From: Roseovarius sp.
GTDB lineage: Bacteria > Pseudomonadota > Alphaproteobacteria > Rhodobacterales > Rhodobacteraceae
Direction: 5' to 3'
Assembly: GCF_027019125.1 (NCBI RefSeq)
Contig: NZ_JALUXE010000030.1
Span: 372,001-436,000, forward strand
Length of the DNA: 64,000 nucleotides
Below, one piece after another: positions 29,953 through 39,704 of the stretch. The notes under the pieces were generated by a model, which worked only from the letters and a program-made list of their open reading frames with translations, ran no database searches and had not been told where the DNA came from. Numbering within the stretch: position 1 is the first letter of the stretch; every line of letters begins with the position of its first letter. The position numbers and the translations under genes were made by a program.

Positions 29953-32900
29953 TTATTCCAGTTCCACCAGCAGATCCTTGGCGTCGATCTGGCTGCCGGG
30001 TTGGACATGCACCGCCTTGACGGTGGCGTCACGGTCGGCATGCAGGCCGGTTTCCATCTTCATTGCCTCGATGGTGAGCAAGAGGTCGCCCGCCTTGATC
30101 TTTTGTCCGGCCTTGACGGCAACGGTTGCCACGGCCCCCGGCATCGGCGCCCCGACGTGGTTCGGGTTGCCCAGTTCCGCCTTGGGACGCGCGGCGACGG
30201 CGTTCTTGATCCGCCGGTCGGGCACGCGCACGGTGCGCGGCTGGCCGTTGAGTTCGAAGAACACTCGCGCCTCGCCGTCCTCTTGGGTTTCGCTTACCGC
30301 GACCAGCCGGATTTCCAGCGTCTTGCCCGGGTCGATTTCGGCGGTGATCTCTTCGCCTGTCTCCATCCCGTAGAAGAAGGTGCGGGTGGGCAGGGTGCGC
30401 ACGGGGCCGAATTGCGCGTGCCGTTCCATGTAATCGGCAAAGACCTTGGGATACATCAGGCTGCCCATCAGGTCCTCGTTGTCGATCTTCTTGCCGAAAC
30501 GCTCGGTCAATTCGGCAAGCCGCGCGTCCAGATCCTCGGGCGGCAAGAGCGTGCCGGGGCGCACGGTGATGGGCTCTTCGCCCTTGAGCACCTTCTTGAC
30601 GATGGCGGGGGGGAAGCCGCCGGGGGCCTGACCGACATAGCCCTTCATCAGCGTGACGACAGAGTCGGGGAAGCTGACTTCGGTCTTGGGGTCGAGCACG
30701 TCCTCGCAGGTGAGGCCCTGGCTGACCATCATCAGCGCCAGATCGCCCACGGTCTTGGCAATCGGTGTCACCTTGATGACGTCGCCGAACATCTGGTTCA
30801 CATCGGCATAGGTGCGTGCGATGTCGTGCCAGCGGTCCTCCATCCCCATCGAGCGCGCCTGCGCCTTGAGGTTGGTGAACTGGCCGCCGGGCATCTCGTG
30901 CAGGTAGACTTCGGAGGTGGGCGATTGCATCCCGCTCTCGAAGGCGGCGTAGTGATTGCGCACCGATTCCCAGTAGTTCGAGATTTGACGGATGGCCCCG
31001 ATGTCGAGCCCGGTGTCGCGCGGCGTATGGCGCAGCGCCTCGACAATGGTTCCAAGCGTCGCCTGAGAGGTATTGCCCGACAGCGAATCCATCGCGCAAT
31101 CGACCGCATCCACCCCGGCCTCGGAGGCCGCAAGGATCGTGGCCCCGGCAATGCCCGCCGTGTCATGGGTATGGAAATGCAGCGGTAGCCCCACCTCTTC
31201 CTTGAGCGCCTTGAAGAGCACGCTCGCCGTGGCCGGTTTCATCAGCCCGCCCATATCCTTGAGACAGAGAATATGCGTGCCGGCGGCCTTCAGTTCCTTG
31301 GCCATGGAGAGGTAGTATTTGAGGTCGTATTTCGAGCGCGCGGGATCGAGAATATCGCCGGTGTAGCAGATCGCCGCCTCAAGCACCTTGCCCGACTCGA
31401 GCACGGCATCCATCGACACGCGCATGTTCTCGGCCCAGTTCAGCGGATCGAAGACGCGGAAGATGTCCACCCCGCTCTCGGCGGCCTGTTTGACGAAGGC
31501 GGACACGACATTGTCGGGATAGTTGGTATAGCCCACCCCGTTCGAGCCGCGCAGAAGCATCTGCGTGAGCAGGTTGGGCATGGCTGCCCGAATGTCGCGC
31601 AGGCGCTGCCAGGGACATTCGTCGAGAAAGCGATAGGCCACGTCAAAGGTCGCCCCGCCCCAGCATTCGACCGAGAAGAGGCCGGGAAGATCATGGGCGT
31701 AATTGGGGGCGATGCCGATCATGTCGATCGAGCGCATGCGTGTGGCCAAGAGCGACTGATGGCTGTCGCGCATGGTGGTGTCGGTGATCAGGAGCTGTTT
31801 TTGCGCGGCCATCCAGTCGGCCACGGCCTGCGCGCCCTTGCGCTCGAGGATCTGCTTGGGGCCGTCCTTGATCTCGGGGTTGGCGGGGCGCGGGGCGCGC
31901 GGCAGCTTGAGATCGGCAGGTGGACGGGCCCGGCCTTCGACCTCGGGATGGCCGTTGACCGTGATGTCGGCGATGTAGCTGAGAACCCGCGTGCCGCGGT
32001 CCCGCCGCTTGGCGAATTTGAACAGCTCGGGCGTCGTGTCGATGAATTTGGTCGTGTAGGTATTGTTGAGGAAGGTTGGATGCTTGAGCAGGTTCTCGAC
32101 GAAGGCGATATTCGTGCTCACGCCGCGAATACGGAATTCGCGCAGGGCGCGGTCCATCCGGGCGATCGCCTGTTCCGGCGTGGGCGCCCAGGCCGTGACC
32201 TTGGTCAGAAGGCTGTCGTAGTAGCGGGTGATCACGCCCCCCGCGTATGCGGTGCCGCCATCCAGACGGATGCCCATGCCCGTGGCCGAGCGATAGGCGG
32301 TGATGCGGCCGTAATCCGGGATGAAGTTGTTGAGCGGGTCTTCGGTGGTGATCCGGGTCTGGAGCGCGTGGCCATGCAGGGTGATGTCATACTGGCTGGC
32401 CTTGCCGGTGGCCTCCATCAGGCTCTTGCCCTCGGCGATCTTGATCTGGGCCTGCACGATGTCGATGCCGGTGACTTCCTCGGTCACGGTATGCTCGACC
32501 TGAACGCGGGGATTGACCTCGATGAAGTAGAATTTGCCGGTGTCCATATCCATCAGGAATTCGACGGTGCCGGCACATTCGTAATTCACATGCTTGCAGA
32601 TCTTGTAGCCAAGCTGGCAGATTTCCTCGCGCTGCGTCTCTGACAGGTAGGGGGCGGGGGCGCGTTCCACCACCTTCTGGTTGCGGCGCTGCACCGAGCA
32701 GTCGCGCTCGAAGAGGTGATACATATTGCCATGCTTGTCGCCCAGGATCTGGACCTCGACGTGGCGCGCGCGCAGGATCATCTTTTCAAGATAGCCCTCG
32801 CCATTGCCGAAGGCGGCCTCGGCCTCGCGGCGGCCCTCGCGGACCTTGTCCTCAAGCTCATTCTCGTTTTCGATGGGGCGCATGCCGCGCCCGCCGCCGC

Positions 32901-33393
32901 CCCAGGACGCCTTGAGCATCAAGGGATAGCCGATCTCCTTGGCCTGCTTGCGAATTTCCTTGATGTCATCGCCCAGAACTTCGGTCGCGGGGATGACGGG
33001 CACGCCCGCCTCGATGGCCACGCGCCGCGCGCTCGCCTTGTCGCCAAGCGCGCGCATGGTTTCGGCGCGCGGGCCGATAAAGGTGATCCCCGCCGCGTCG
33101 CAGGCATCGACAAAGGCCGGATTCTCGGACAAAAGGCCATAGCCGGGATGGATCGCATCTGCGCCCGAGAGCTTGGCCACGCGGATGATTTCCTCGATCG
33201 ACAGATAGGCCTGAACCGGCCCCATGCCCTCGCCAATGCGATATGCCTCGTCCGCCTTGAAGCGATGCAGCCCGAGCTTGTCCTCTTCGGCGAAGACAGC
33301 GACGGTTTTCTTGCCCATTTCATTGGCAGCCCGCATGATGCGGATGGCGATTTCGCCCCGGTTGGCGATGAGAATCTTCTTGAAGTCGGCCAT
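29953..33393 (-). CDS. pyc: Pyruvate carboxylase
   Basis: 1146 aa; biotin carboxylase, carboxyltransferase (ITDTTMRDSHQSLLATRMR) and biotinyl (IEAMKMETGLHADRDATV) domains. Confidence 0.98.
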   Translation of the reverse strand: MADFKKILIANRGEIAIRIMRAANEMGKKTVAVFAEEDKLGLHRFKADEAYRIGEGMGPVQAYLSIEEIIRVAKLSGADAIHPGYGLLSENPAFVDACDAAGITFIGPRAETMRALGDKASARRVAIEAGVPVIPATEVLGDDIKEIRKQAKEIGYPLMLKASWGGGGRGMRPIENENELEDKVREGRREAEAAFGNGEGYLEKMILRARHVEVQILGDKHGNMYHLFERDCSVQRRNQKVVERAPAPYLSETQREEICQLGYKICKHVNYECAGTVEFLMDMDTGKFYFIEVNPRVQVEHTVTEEVTGIDIVQAQIKIAEGKSLMEATGKASQYDITLHGHALQTRITTEDPLNNFIPDYGRITAYRSATGMGIRLDGGTAYAGGVITRYYDSLLTKVTAWAPTPEQAIARMDRALREFRIRGVSTNIAFVENLLKHPTFLNNTYTTKFIDTTPELFKFAKRRDRGTRVLSYIADITVNGHPEVEGRARPPADLKLPRAPRPANPEIKDGPKQILERKGAQAVADWMAAQKQLLITDTTMRDSHQSLLATRMRSIDMIGIAPNYAHDLPGLFSVECWGGATFDVAYRFLDECPWQRLRDIRAAMPNLLTQMLLRGSNGVGYTNYPDNVVSAFVKQAAESGVDIFRVFDPLNWAENMRVSMDAVLESGKVLEAAICYTGDILDPARSKYDLKYYLSMAKELKAAGTHILCLKDMGGLMKPATASVLFKALKEEVGLPLHFHTHDTAGIAGATILAASEAGVDAVDCAMDSLSGNTSQATLGTIVEALRHTPRDTGLDIGAIRQISNYWESVRNHYAAFESGMQSPTSEVYLHEMPGGQFTNLKAQARSMGMEDRWHDIARTYADVNQMFGDVIKVTPIAKTVGDLALMMVSQGLTCEDVLDPKTEVSFPDSVVTLMKGYVGQAPGGFPPAIVKKVLKGEEPITVRPGTLLPPEDLDARLAELTERFGKKIDNEDLMGSLMYPKVFADYMERHAQFGPVRTLPTRTFFYGMETGEEITAEIDPGKTLEIRLVAVSETQEDGEARVFFELNGQPRTVRVPDRRIKNAVAARPKAELGNPNHVGAPMPGAVATVAVKAGQKIKAGDLLLTIEAMKMETGLHADRDATVKAVHVQPGSQIDAKDLLVELE

Positions 33394-33545
33394 GCCTGTC
33401 CCCCGGTTTATCAGTTCTGGCGGCGCGGCCGTCTATGCCGCATTGCAGCGCTGCGTTCTTGTAGGATTTGTGAAAGGTTTGTGCAATCCGGCAAACTGGG
33501 TATTCCCCGGCAAGGGAAAATTCCTGTCCCGATGGGTGGTCCGCC

Positions 33546-34685
33546 CTACCCGTTAGGGATCAGGCGTGATCGCACATCCCAGAGCGTGCGCGTGCCCAAC
33601 TGGCCCATGTTGGCGCGCAGATCTTCGGCCAGGATATCCGCCAGATGCGCCGGGCCGCTCTCGCCCAGGGCGCCAAGCGCGTAGTGCCAGCCGCGCCCCA
33701 TCATGACGAAATCGGCGCCAAGGGCGATGGCGCGGAGCACGTCGAGCCCGCCTTCGATGCCGCCGTCCATGATCACCGGCAGGGTGGTTGCGGCGCGCAC
33801 CTGCGGCAGCACCTCGATGGTGGCGGGGGCGGCGTCGAACTGTCGGCCTGCGTGGTTCGAAATCCAGATCGCATCCACGCCCTCTTTCTCGAGCGCGGTG
33901 GCATCATCGGCGCGCAGCACGCCCTTGACGACCAGCGGCCCGTCCCAGGCATCGCGCAGCCAGCGCAGATACTCCCAGTCGGGCGAGGTACGCAGCAGGT
34001 ATCCGGCATGCTTGTTCGAGGGCAAGCCCTTGGTCTGGCCCGCATAATCGTCAATCAGCCGCATCCGCGGCATGCCGAGCCGCGCGGTGCCAAGCGCCCA
34101 GGCCGGGCAGCGGGCGACCTGCGCCAAAAGCCGCGGCGTCAGCTTGGGCGGCTGTGTCAGCCCAGAGCGAACCTGCCGTTCGCGGCGGCTGCCCACGGGC
34201 ACGTCGACGGTCAGCACCAGAACTGAAAACCCGGCGTTGCGCGCGCGGTTCAGCATGTCCGTGCGAATGCCGGTGTCGCGCGGCGGATACATCTGGAACC
34301 AGCCATTGTCGTTCAGATGCGGGCCCACGACCTCGGGCGTCTGGCTCGCCACGGTGGAGAGGCCATAAGGTATCCCCACCTGCGTTGCGGCCCGTGCCAG
34401 GAGACGCTCGGCATCGGGCCAGATGAGGCCGGACATGCCCACGGGTGCGATTCCGACCGGCAGGGCATGGGTCTGCCCAAAGAGGGGGGCGGTGATGTCG
34501 GCTGTGAACTCGCCATGCAGGATCGACGGGCTGAGCCGCACCTGATCGAGCATCAGGCGGTTGCGCGCCTTGGTGGCCTCTGTTCCGGTGGCACTGTCAA
34601 GGTATTCCCAGATGAAATGCGGAATGCGGCGCGCCGCGCGGGCGCGCAGGTCAGACAGGGCGGGATAGGTTGCATGCAGCGTCAT
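33546..34685 (-). CDS. FMN-dependent alpha-hydroxy-acid oxidizing protein
   Basis: MTLHATYPALSDLRARAARRIPHFIWEYLDSATGTEATKARN, WISNHAGRQFDAAPATIEVLPQV, ALGADFVMMGRGWHYAL. Confidence 0.93.
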   Translation of the reverse strand: MTLHATYPALSDLRARAARRIPHFIWEYLDSATGTEATKARNRLMLDQVRLSPSILHGEFTADITAPLFGQTHALPVGIAPVGMSGLIWPDAERLLARAATQVGIPYGLSTVASQTPEVVGPHLNDNGWFQMYPPRDTGIRTDMLNRARNAGFSVLVLTVDVPVGSRRERQVRSGLTQPPKLTPRLLAQVARCPAWALGTARLGMPRMRLIDDYAGQTKGLPSNKHAGYLLRTSPDWEYLRWLRDAWDGPLVVKGVLRADDATALEKEGVDAIWISNHAGRQFDAAPATIEVLPQVRAATTLPVIMDGGIEGGLDVLRAIALGADFVMMGRGWHYALGALGESGPAHLADILAEDLRANMGQLGTRTLWDVRSRLIPNG

Positions 34686-34794
34686 GGCGCGCATTTGCGC
34701 GGGTTTTCAGGAGCTTGTCCAGAGGGCAGATCGGGGTGGAACAATCCCCGAACATCTCTTTATCTCCGGGCGTGCTCGCGCTATTGTCCTGTGC

Positions 34795-37134
34795 ATGAAC
34801 AGATTTGACGAATCCGATGCCTTTGAGGGGGCCAGCCTCTCGGCTCGCGCGATGGCTGCGCGGCCTGCGCCCTATCTCGATGACCTCAACCCCGAGCAGC
34901 GCCGCGCGGCGGAGACATTGGATGGTCCGGTGCTCATGCTGGCCGGGGCAGGCACGGGCAAGACCAAGGCGCTGACCACGCGCATCGCCCATCTGATGAA
35001 CACCGGGCGCGCGGGGCCGGGCGATATTCTGGCCGTGACCTTTACCAACAAGGCCGCGCGCGAGATGAAGGAACGCGTCAGCCGCCTGATGGGCGAGCGG
35101 GTCGAGGGCATGCCGTGGCTCGGCACGTTTCATTCGATCTGTGTCAAGCTCTTGCGCCGTCACGCCGAACTCGTCGATCTCAAGTCCAATTTCACCATTC
35201 TTGATACAGACGACCAGTTGCGCCTGCTCAAGCAACTGGTGCAGGCGTCGGGCATCGACGACAAACGCTGGCCCGCGCGGATGCTGGCCGGGATCATCGA
35301 CCAATGGAAGAACCGCGCCTGGACGCCCGACAATCTGCCCAGCAGCGAGGGCAGCGCCTATGACGGCAAGGGGCCGGCGCTCTATCGGCAGTATCAGACC
35401 CGCCTGCGCGACCTGAACGCGGTCGATTTCGGCGACCTGCTCTTGCATGTGGTCACGATCTTTCAAAAGCACGACGATGTGCTCAGGCAATACCAACGCT
35501 GGTTCCGCTATATCCTCGTGGACGAGTATCAGGATACCAACGTGGCGCAATATCTGTGGCTGCGCCTCTTGGCGGGGGGGCACAAGAACATCTGCTGCGT
35601 GGGCGATGACGACCAGTCCATCTATGGCTGGCGCGGCGCCGAAGTGGGCAATATCCTGCGGTTCGAAAAGGATTTTCCGGGCGCGGCTGTGATCCGGCTG
35701 GAACAGAATTACCGCTCGACCCCGCATATCCTTGCGGCGGCGTCGGGGGTGATTGCGGGCAATCGCGACCGGCTGGGCAAGGAGCTGTGGACCGCCGCCG
35801 AGGAGGGGGAAAAGGTCCGCCTGATCGGCCATTGGGATGGCGAGGAAGAGGCCCGCTGGATCGGCGAGGAAATCGACGCGATGCAGCGGGGCACGCGGCG
35901 GATGCGGCCCTATTCGCTGGACGAGATGGCAATTCTCGTGCGCGCCTCGCACCAGATGCGCGCCTTCGAGGACCGGTTCCTGACCATCGGCCTGCCGTAC
36001 CGCGTCATCGGCGGTCCGCGATTCTACGAGCGTTTGGAAATTCGCGACGCCATGGCCTATTTCCGGTTGGTGGTCTCGCCTGCCGACGATCTGGCGTTCG
36101 AGCGGATCGTCAACACCCCAAAACGCGGTCTTGGCGACAAGGCGCAGCAGAAAATCCAGGTCTCGGCGCGCCAGAATGGCGTGTCGCTGGTCGAGGGGGC
36201 GCGGCTCTTGCTCGACGACAAGGGCATCAGCGGCAAGGCGGCGGGGGAGTTGCGCCTGCTGATCGACGGGCTGGCCCGTTGGGGCCGCATGGTGGACGAT
36301 GCCGACATCACCCATGTCGAACTGGCCGAGATGATCCTCGACGAGAGCGGCTACACGGCCATGTGGCAGAATGACAAGACGCCCGAGGCACCGGGGCGGC
36401 TCGAGAATCTCAAGGAATTGGTCAAGGCCCTGGAGGGCTTCGAGAATCTCCAGGGGTTTCTGGAACATGTCAGCCTCATCATGGACAACGAGTCGGGCGA
36501 TGAGGGCGAGAAGGTCACGCTGATGACCCTGCACGCCGCCAAGGGGCTGGAGTTTCCGGCGGTGTTCCTGCCGGGGTGGGAGGATGGGCTTTTCCCGTCG
36601 CAACGCGCGATGGACGAAACCGGCGTGCGCGGGCTCGAGGAAGAGCGGCGGCTGGCCTATGTCGGCATCACCCGCGCCGAAGAGGTCTGCACCATTTCGT
36701 TCGCGGGCAATCGCCGCGTTTACGGCCAATGGCAATCGCAAATGCCCTCGCGCTTCATCGACGAATTGCCCGAGGCGCATGTCGATGTGCTGACCCCTCC
36801 GGGGCTTTATGGCGGGGGGTATGGGGCGGCGGCCAGTTCAGGTATCGAGAGCCGCGCCGCCGAGGCCAATGTCTACAATAGCCCCGGTTGGCGGCGGCTT
36901 CAGGCGCGCGGCGGCGAACGGCCCATGAGCCAGCCAAGCGAGGCCCGCCACAGCGTGATCGACCTTCAGGCCACCAGCGCGCATACGGTGGGCGAGCGCG
37001 TCTTTCATCAGAAATTCGGCTATGGGGCGATCATCGCCATCGAGGGTGACAAGCTCGAAATCGCCTTTGAAAAGGCGGGCACCAAGAAGGTGGTTGCACG
37101 GTTTGTCACCGGCGCGGATGACGTGCCGTTCTGA
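34795..37134 (+). CDS. uvrD: ATP-dependent DNA helicase UvrD/PcrA
   Basis: LNPEQRRAAETLDGPVLMLAGAGTGKTKALTTRIAHL, VDEYQDTNVAQYLWLRLL, GDDDQSIYGWRGAEVGNIL, TLMTLHAAKGLEFPAVFLPGWEDGLFP. Confidence 0.97.
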   Translation: MNRFDESDAFEGASLSARAMAARPAPYLDDLNPEQRRAAETLDGPVLMLAGAGTGKTKALTTRIAHLMNTGRAGPGDILAVTFTNKAAREMKERVSRLMGERVEGMPWLGTFHSICVKLLRRHAELVDLKSNFTILDTDDQLRLLKQLVQASGIDDKRWPARMLAGIIDQWKNRAWTPDNLPSSEGSAYDGKGPALYRQYQTRLRDLNAVDFGDLLLHVVTIFQKHDDVLRQYQRWFRYILVDEYQDTNVAQYLWLRLLAGGHKNICCVGDDDQSIYGWRGAEVGNILRFEKDFPGAAVIRLEQNYRSTPHILAAASGVIAGNRDRLGKELWTAAEEGEKVRLIGHWDGEEEARWIGEEIDAMQRGTRRMRPYSLDEMAILVRASHQMRAFEDRFLTIGLPYRVIGGPRFYERLEIRDAMAYFRLVVSPADDLAFERIVNTPKRGLGDKAQQKIQVSARQNGVSLVEGARLLLDDKGISGKAAGELRLLIDGLARWGRMVDDADITHVELAEMILDESGYTAMWQNDKTPEAPGRLENLKELVKALEGFENLQGFLEHVSLIMDNESGDEGEKVTLMTLHAAKGLEFPAVFLPGWEDGLFPSQRAMDETGVRGLEEERRLAYVGITRAEEVCTISFAGNRRVYGQWQSQMPSRFIDELPEAHVDVLTPPGLYGGGYGAAASSGIESRAAEANVYNSPGWRRLQARGGERPMSQPSEARHSVIDLQATSAHTVGERVFHQKFGYGAIIAIEGDKLEIAFEKAGTKKVVARFVTGADDVPF

Positions 37135-37155
37135 CGCGGGGCCAGCGGCGGATCT

Positions 37156-37209
37156 GAGTATTTTTGCCAAGAAGAAACCCGATGTCGCTTCTTCTTGGTG
37201 CAAATACTC
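37156..37209. terminator. Inverted repeat between convergent uvrD and lysine genes, probable bidirectional terminator
   Basis: gagtatttttgccaagaagaa ... ttcttcttggtgcaaatactc. Confidence 0.65.
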
Positions 37210-37233
37210 AAATCCGACCTTGCGCCGAAACGA

Positions 37234-38376
37234 TCAGCCGAGGTGATCCACGACCGTGAGATGCTGCGCCAGCCGGCTGACCTCGGCCAGATAGCGCGCG
37301 ACCAGCTTCGGATCGTGGGGAGCTGCGCTGACGCCTGCGGGGATTTCGCGCGCGAGCACCGACTCGACCGCGAGCGAGACCGGGATCGACACGAGCCGCG
37401 CCATCGCCGTGCCGCGCGCATCGCCCCAGGCGTCCATCACATAGCTTTGGTGCCAGACGGGTTTCCCGGCCTTTTCTGCCTTGAGATCGACGCAGAGCAC
37501 GACGCGGTCCGGTTCGCCCTCATCATAGGCGTTCTCTTGCCAGAACTGATCGGACATCTCCTTGAGCCGGGCATCGCCTGCGGCACCGTCGAGCGTTTCG
37601 ATCTCGGCAAAGACATCCTTCCAGGCCTCGGACCAGCCATTCAGGCGCAGCGTGCCGCGCACGAAGTCCTTGATCCGCCAGTCGGGATCGAACCGGTAAT
37701 CGGCGATGAAGGGGATTGAATCGCGGTTGGGATACACCTCGAAGGTCTCGGGGGTTGGCAAGGGCGCGTCGTAGCTGGAAATCGCGTCCCAGGGTCGAGA
37801 CACCCTGAGTTCCGAGAAATCGCGAATCGAGCGCGAGGGCGAGCGCAGCGCCTTGAGCACGCCCAGAGGCGACCAGCTGAACTTGTAGCGAAACGGGTTG
37901 GGATGTTTCGGCACGCCGCCGCAATAGGAGGTGAACGACAGATCATTGCCCGCGTCAAAGGCCGGGGAGGCGCGATAGTCGGCCACCAGATGATGCGCCA
38001 TCAGGTGGTCGATGCCGGGATCGAGGCCGATTTCATTGACAAAGCACAGCCCCTTGTCGCGGGCCGCCTCATCGAGGGCGCGCATCTCGGGGGCGATGTA
38101 GGAGGAGGAGACGAAATGCGCGCCTGTCCCGAGGCAAAGCTCGGCCAGCGGCACATGCCAGTCGCCGGGCAGCATCGAAACCACCACATCGCCGGGTTTG
38201 AGCAGCTTGGCGAGGGCATCCTTGTCAAAGGCGTGGATCTTGTCCGTGAGATCACCGACGGCGGCGCGCGCCTTGTCGGTCGACCGGTTCCAGACGCGCA
38301 CGTCATGCCCTGCCTCGATCAGTCGCCGCAGACCGGGAATGGCCGATAGGCCGGTGCCGCACCAGTGAATTGTCAT
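37234..38376 (-). CDS. Saccharopine dehydrogenase family protein (glutamate-forming type, LYS9-like)
   Basis: MTIHWCGTGLSAIPGLRRLIEAGHDVRVWNRSTDKARAAVGD...FVNEIGLDPGIDHLMAHHLV. Confidence 0.87.
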   Translation of the reverse strand: MTIHWCGTGLSAIPGLRRLIEAGHDVRVWNRSTDKARAAVGDLTDKIHAFDKDALAKLLKPGDVVVSMLPGDWHVPLAELCLGTGAHFVSSSYIAPEMRALDEAARDKGLCFVNEIGLDPGIDHLMAHHLVADYRASPAFDAGNDLSFTSYCGGVPKHPNPFRYKFSWSPLGVLKALRSPSRSIRDFSELRVSRPWDAISSYDAPLPTPETFEVYPNRDSIPFIADYRFDPDWRIKDFVRGTLRLNGWSEAWKDVFAEIETLDGAAGDARLKEMSDQFWQENAYDEGEPDRVVLCVDLKAEKAGKPVWHQSYVMDAWGDARGTAMARLVSIPVSLAVESVLAREIPAGVSAAPHDPKLVARYLAEVSRLAQHLTVVDHLG

Positions 38377-38390
38377 GTCCGTCTCTCCTT

Positions 38391-38639
38391 TTACTTGTAA
38401 CGGAGTTTCGCCGCGACGATGCTCAGCATCGCCAGAACGGCGCAGATATTGGCCAGGATGAGAGGCCAGTCGCCGATCATCAGCCCATAGACCAGCCACA
38501 GGGATACGGTGGTCAGAAAGAGCAGGTTTGACGGGAGCGAGAGGCCCGAGGTGTCGCGCGTGGCCCAGGCCTTGACCGCCTGTGGAATCCAGCAGATCGT
38601 CCCCAGAAAGGCGGCCAGATATCCGACATAGGGCGCCAT
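38391..38639 (-). CDS. SemiSWEET / PQ-loop family small transporter
   Basis: 82 aa, 3 TM; MAPYVGYLAAFLGTICWIPQAVKAWATRDTSGLSLPSNLLFLTTVSLWLVYGLMIGDWPLILANICAVLAMLSIVAAKLRYK. Confidence 0.87.
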   Translation of the reverse strand: MAPYVGYLAAFLGTICWIPQAVKAWATRDTSGLSLPSNLLFLTTVSLWLVYGLMIGDWPLILANICAVLAMLSIVAAKLRYK

Positions 38640-39695
38640 TCAGATCGCTTTCATATGGGTGTGAAAGGTCTCTGCCGCCCGCGCCCAGACCCCTTGATCC
38701 AAGGTGTCGAGGGTCAGGAGGGAGGCCAGCAACTGCCCCGCGTAATCCTGCGAGGATTCCACCGGCAAGAGCGACGGCAGGTTGTCGATGGCCATGATGT
38801 CGAGCGGCGGCGCGTCATGCACACGCAGCACGGGGGCCGCCCAGGAGGTGGCCGCGTCATAGAGCGGCACCGGGTTGTAATCGCTGTCAGGATCGCAGGC
38901 CACATCGCCGACCACGGTCAGTTGACGGGGTTGAACAAGCGCGGATTTCGGCACGAAAACCGGCGTGCCGGGGCGCGCGAAGATGCAGTTCAGAAAGATG
39001 TCATGGGCGAGAATTTCCGGGAATGGTCCGCCGGATGCGGTCTCGGCCATGTCCCAGCGGGTGACGGGCACATCCATTGCCTCGCAAAGGTCTGCCGCGC
39101 CGGTGCCCACGCGGCCCAAGGCCCCGATGACGATGGCGCGGGGGCGCGGCGCGCCCGTGGCATCGAGCCGCGCGCCGAGGTCCGCCAGCAGCGCGTCGCG
39201 ACCCGGATAGGTGTCGACGGGGGGGCAGGTCGCGTCGCCCTGTTGCGCCACCCATGCCATGAGCGACACCGCCGCCCCGGCATAGCCCGCCCAATAGCCG
39301 AATGCGGCGACGCGGCGGCCCGTTTCATCTACGAGATATTCGAGATCATAGAGCGTGCCGCCCCCGGCCTTGAACCGCTGCAAGAGGCGCCGTCCGGCGT
39401 GCTGGCCCTTGAAGGCATGGCCGAACATGATGTGGCGATGCGGCAGGGGGGTGCCGTCTTCGGGCAGTTCCTTGAGCCCGAAGATGATCGCGTCGGCGGG
39501 GGCGGAGGGCCATGCGTTTTCCGGTGCAATCCCACAGCCCGCCGCGCGGTAGCCGTCGATCGGAATGGCGCGGTTGTGGCTTTCCTCCACCGTCACGCGG
39601 ATGCCCTTGGCGATGAGTTGTGCCGCGCCCTCGGGCGTCAGCCCCACGCGTTCCTCGTTTGGCCGCTGTTCGGCCCTTACCCAGAGATGTGTCAT
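38640..39695 (-). CDS. Saccharopine dehydrogenase (lysine-forming type, LYS1-like)
   Basis: MTHLWVRAEQRPNEERVGLTPEGAAQLIAKGIRVTVEES, IIFGLKELPEDGTPLPHRHIMFGHAFKGQ, VIGALGRVGTGAADL. Confidence 0.9.
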   Translation of the reverse strand: MTHLWVRAEQRPNEERVGLTPEGAAQLIAKGIRVTVEESHNRAIPIDGYRAAGCGIAPENAWPSAPADAIIFGLKELPEDGTPLPHRHIMFGHAFKGQHAGRRLLQRFKAGGGTLYDLEYLVDETGRRVAAFGYWAGYAGAAVSLMAWVAQQGDATCPPVDTYPGRDALLADLGARLDATGAPRPRAIVIGALGRVGTGAADLCEAMDVPVTRWDMAETASGGPFPEILAHDIFLNCIFARPGTPVFVPKSALVQPRQLTVVGDVACDPDSDYNPVPLYDAATSWAAPVLRVHDAPPLDIMAIDNLPSLLPVESSQDYAGQLLASLLTLDTLDQGVWARAAETFHTHMKAI

Positions 39696-39704
39696 GTCAG
39701 CCTT

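Noticed and set aside
29452-32643. 578-aa and 456-aa plus ORFs
   Set aside because: Antisense to pyruvate carboxylase and the phosphoesterase; composition is that of complementary-strand codon bias
34651-36780. 709-aa minus ORF
   Set aside because: Fully antisense to uvrD, which has all helicase motifs; no domain recognisable in the shadow translation
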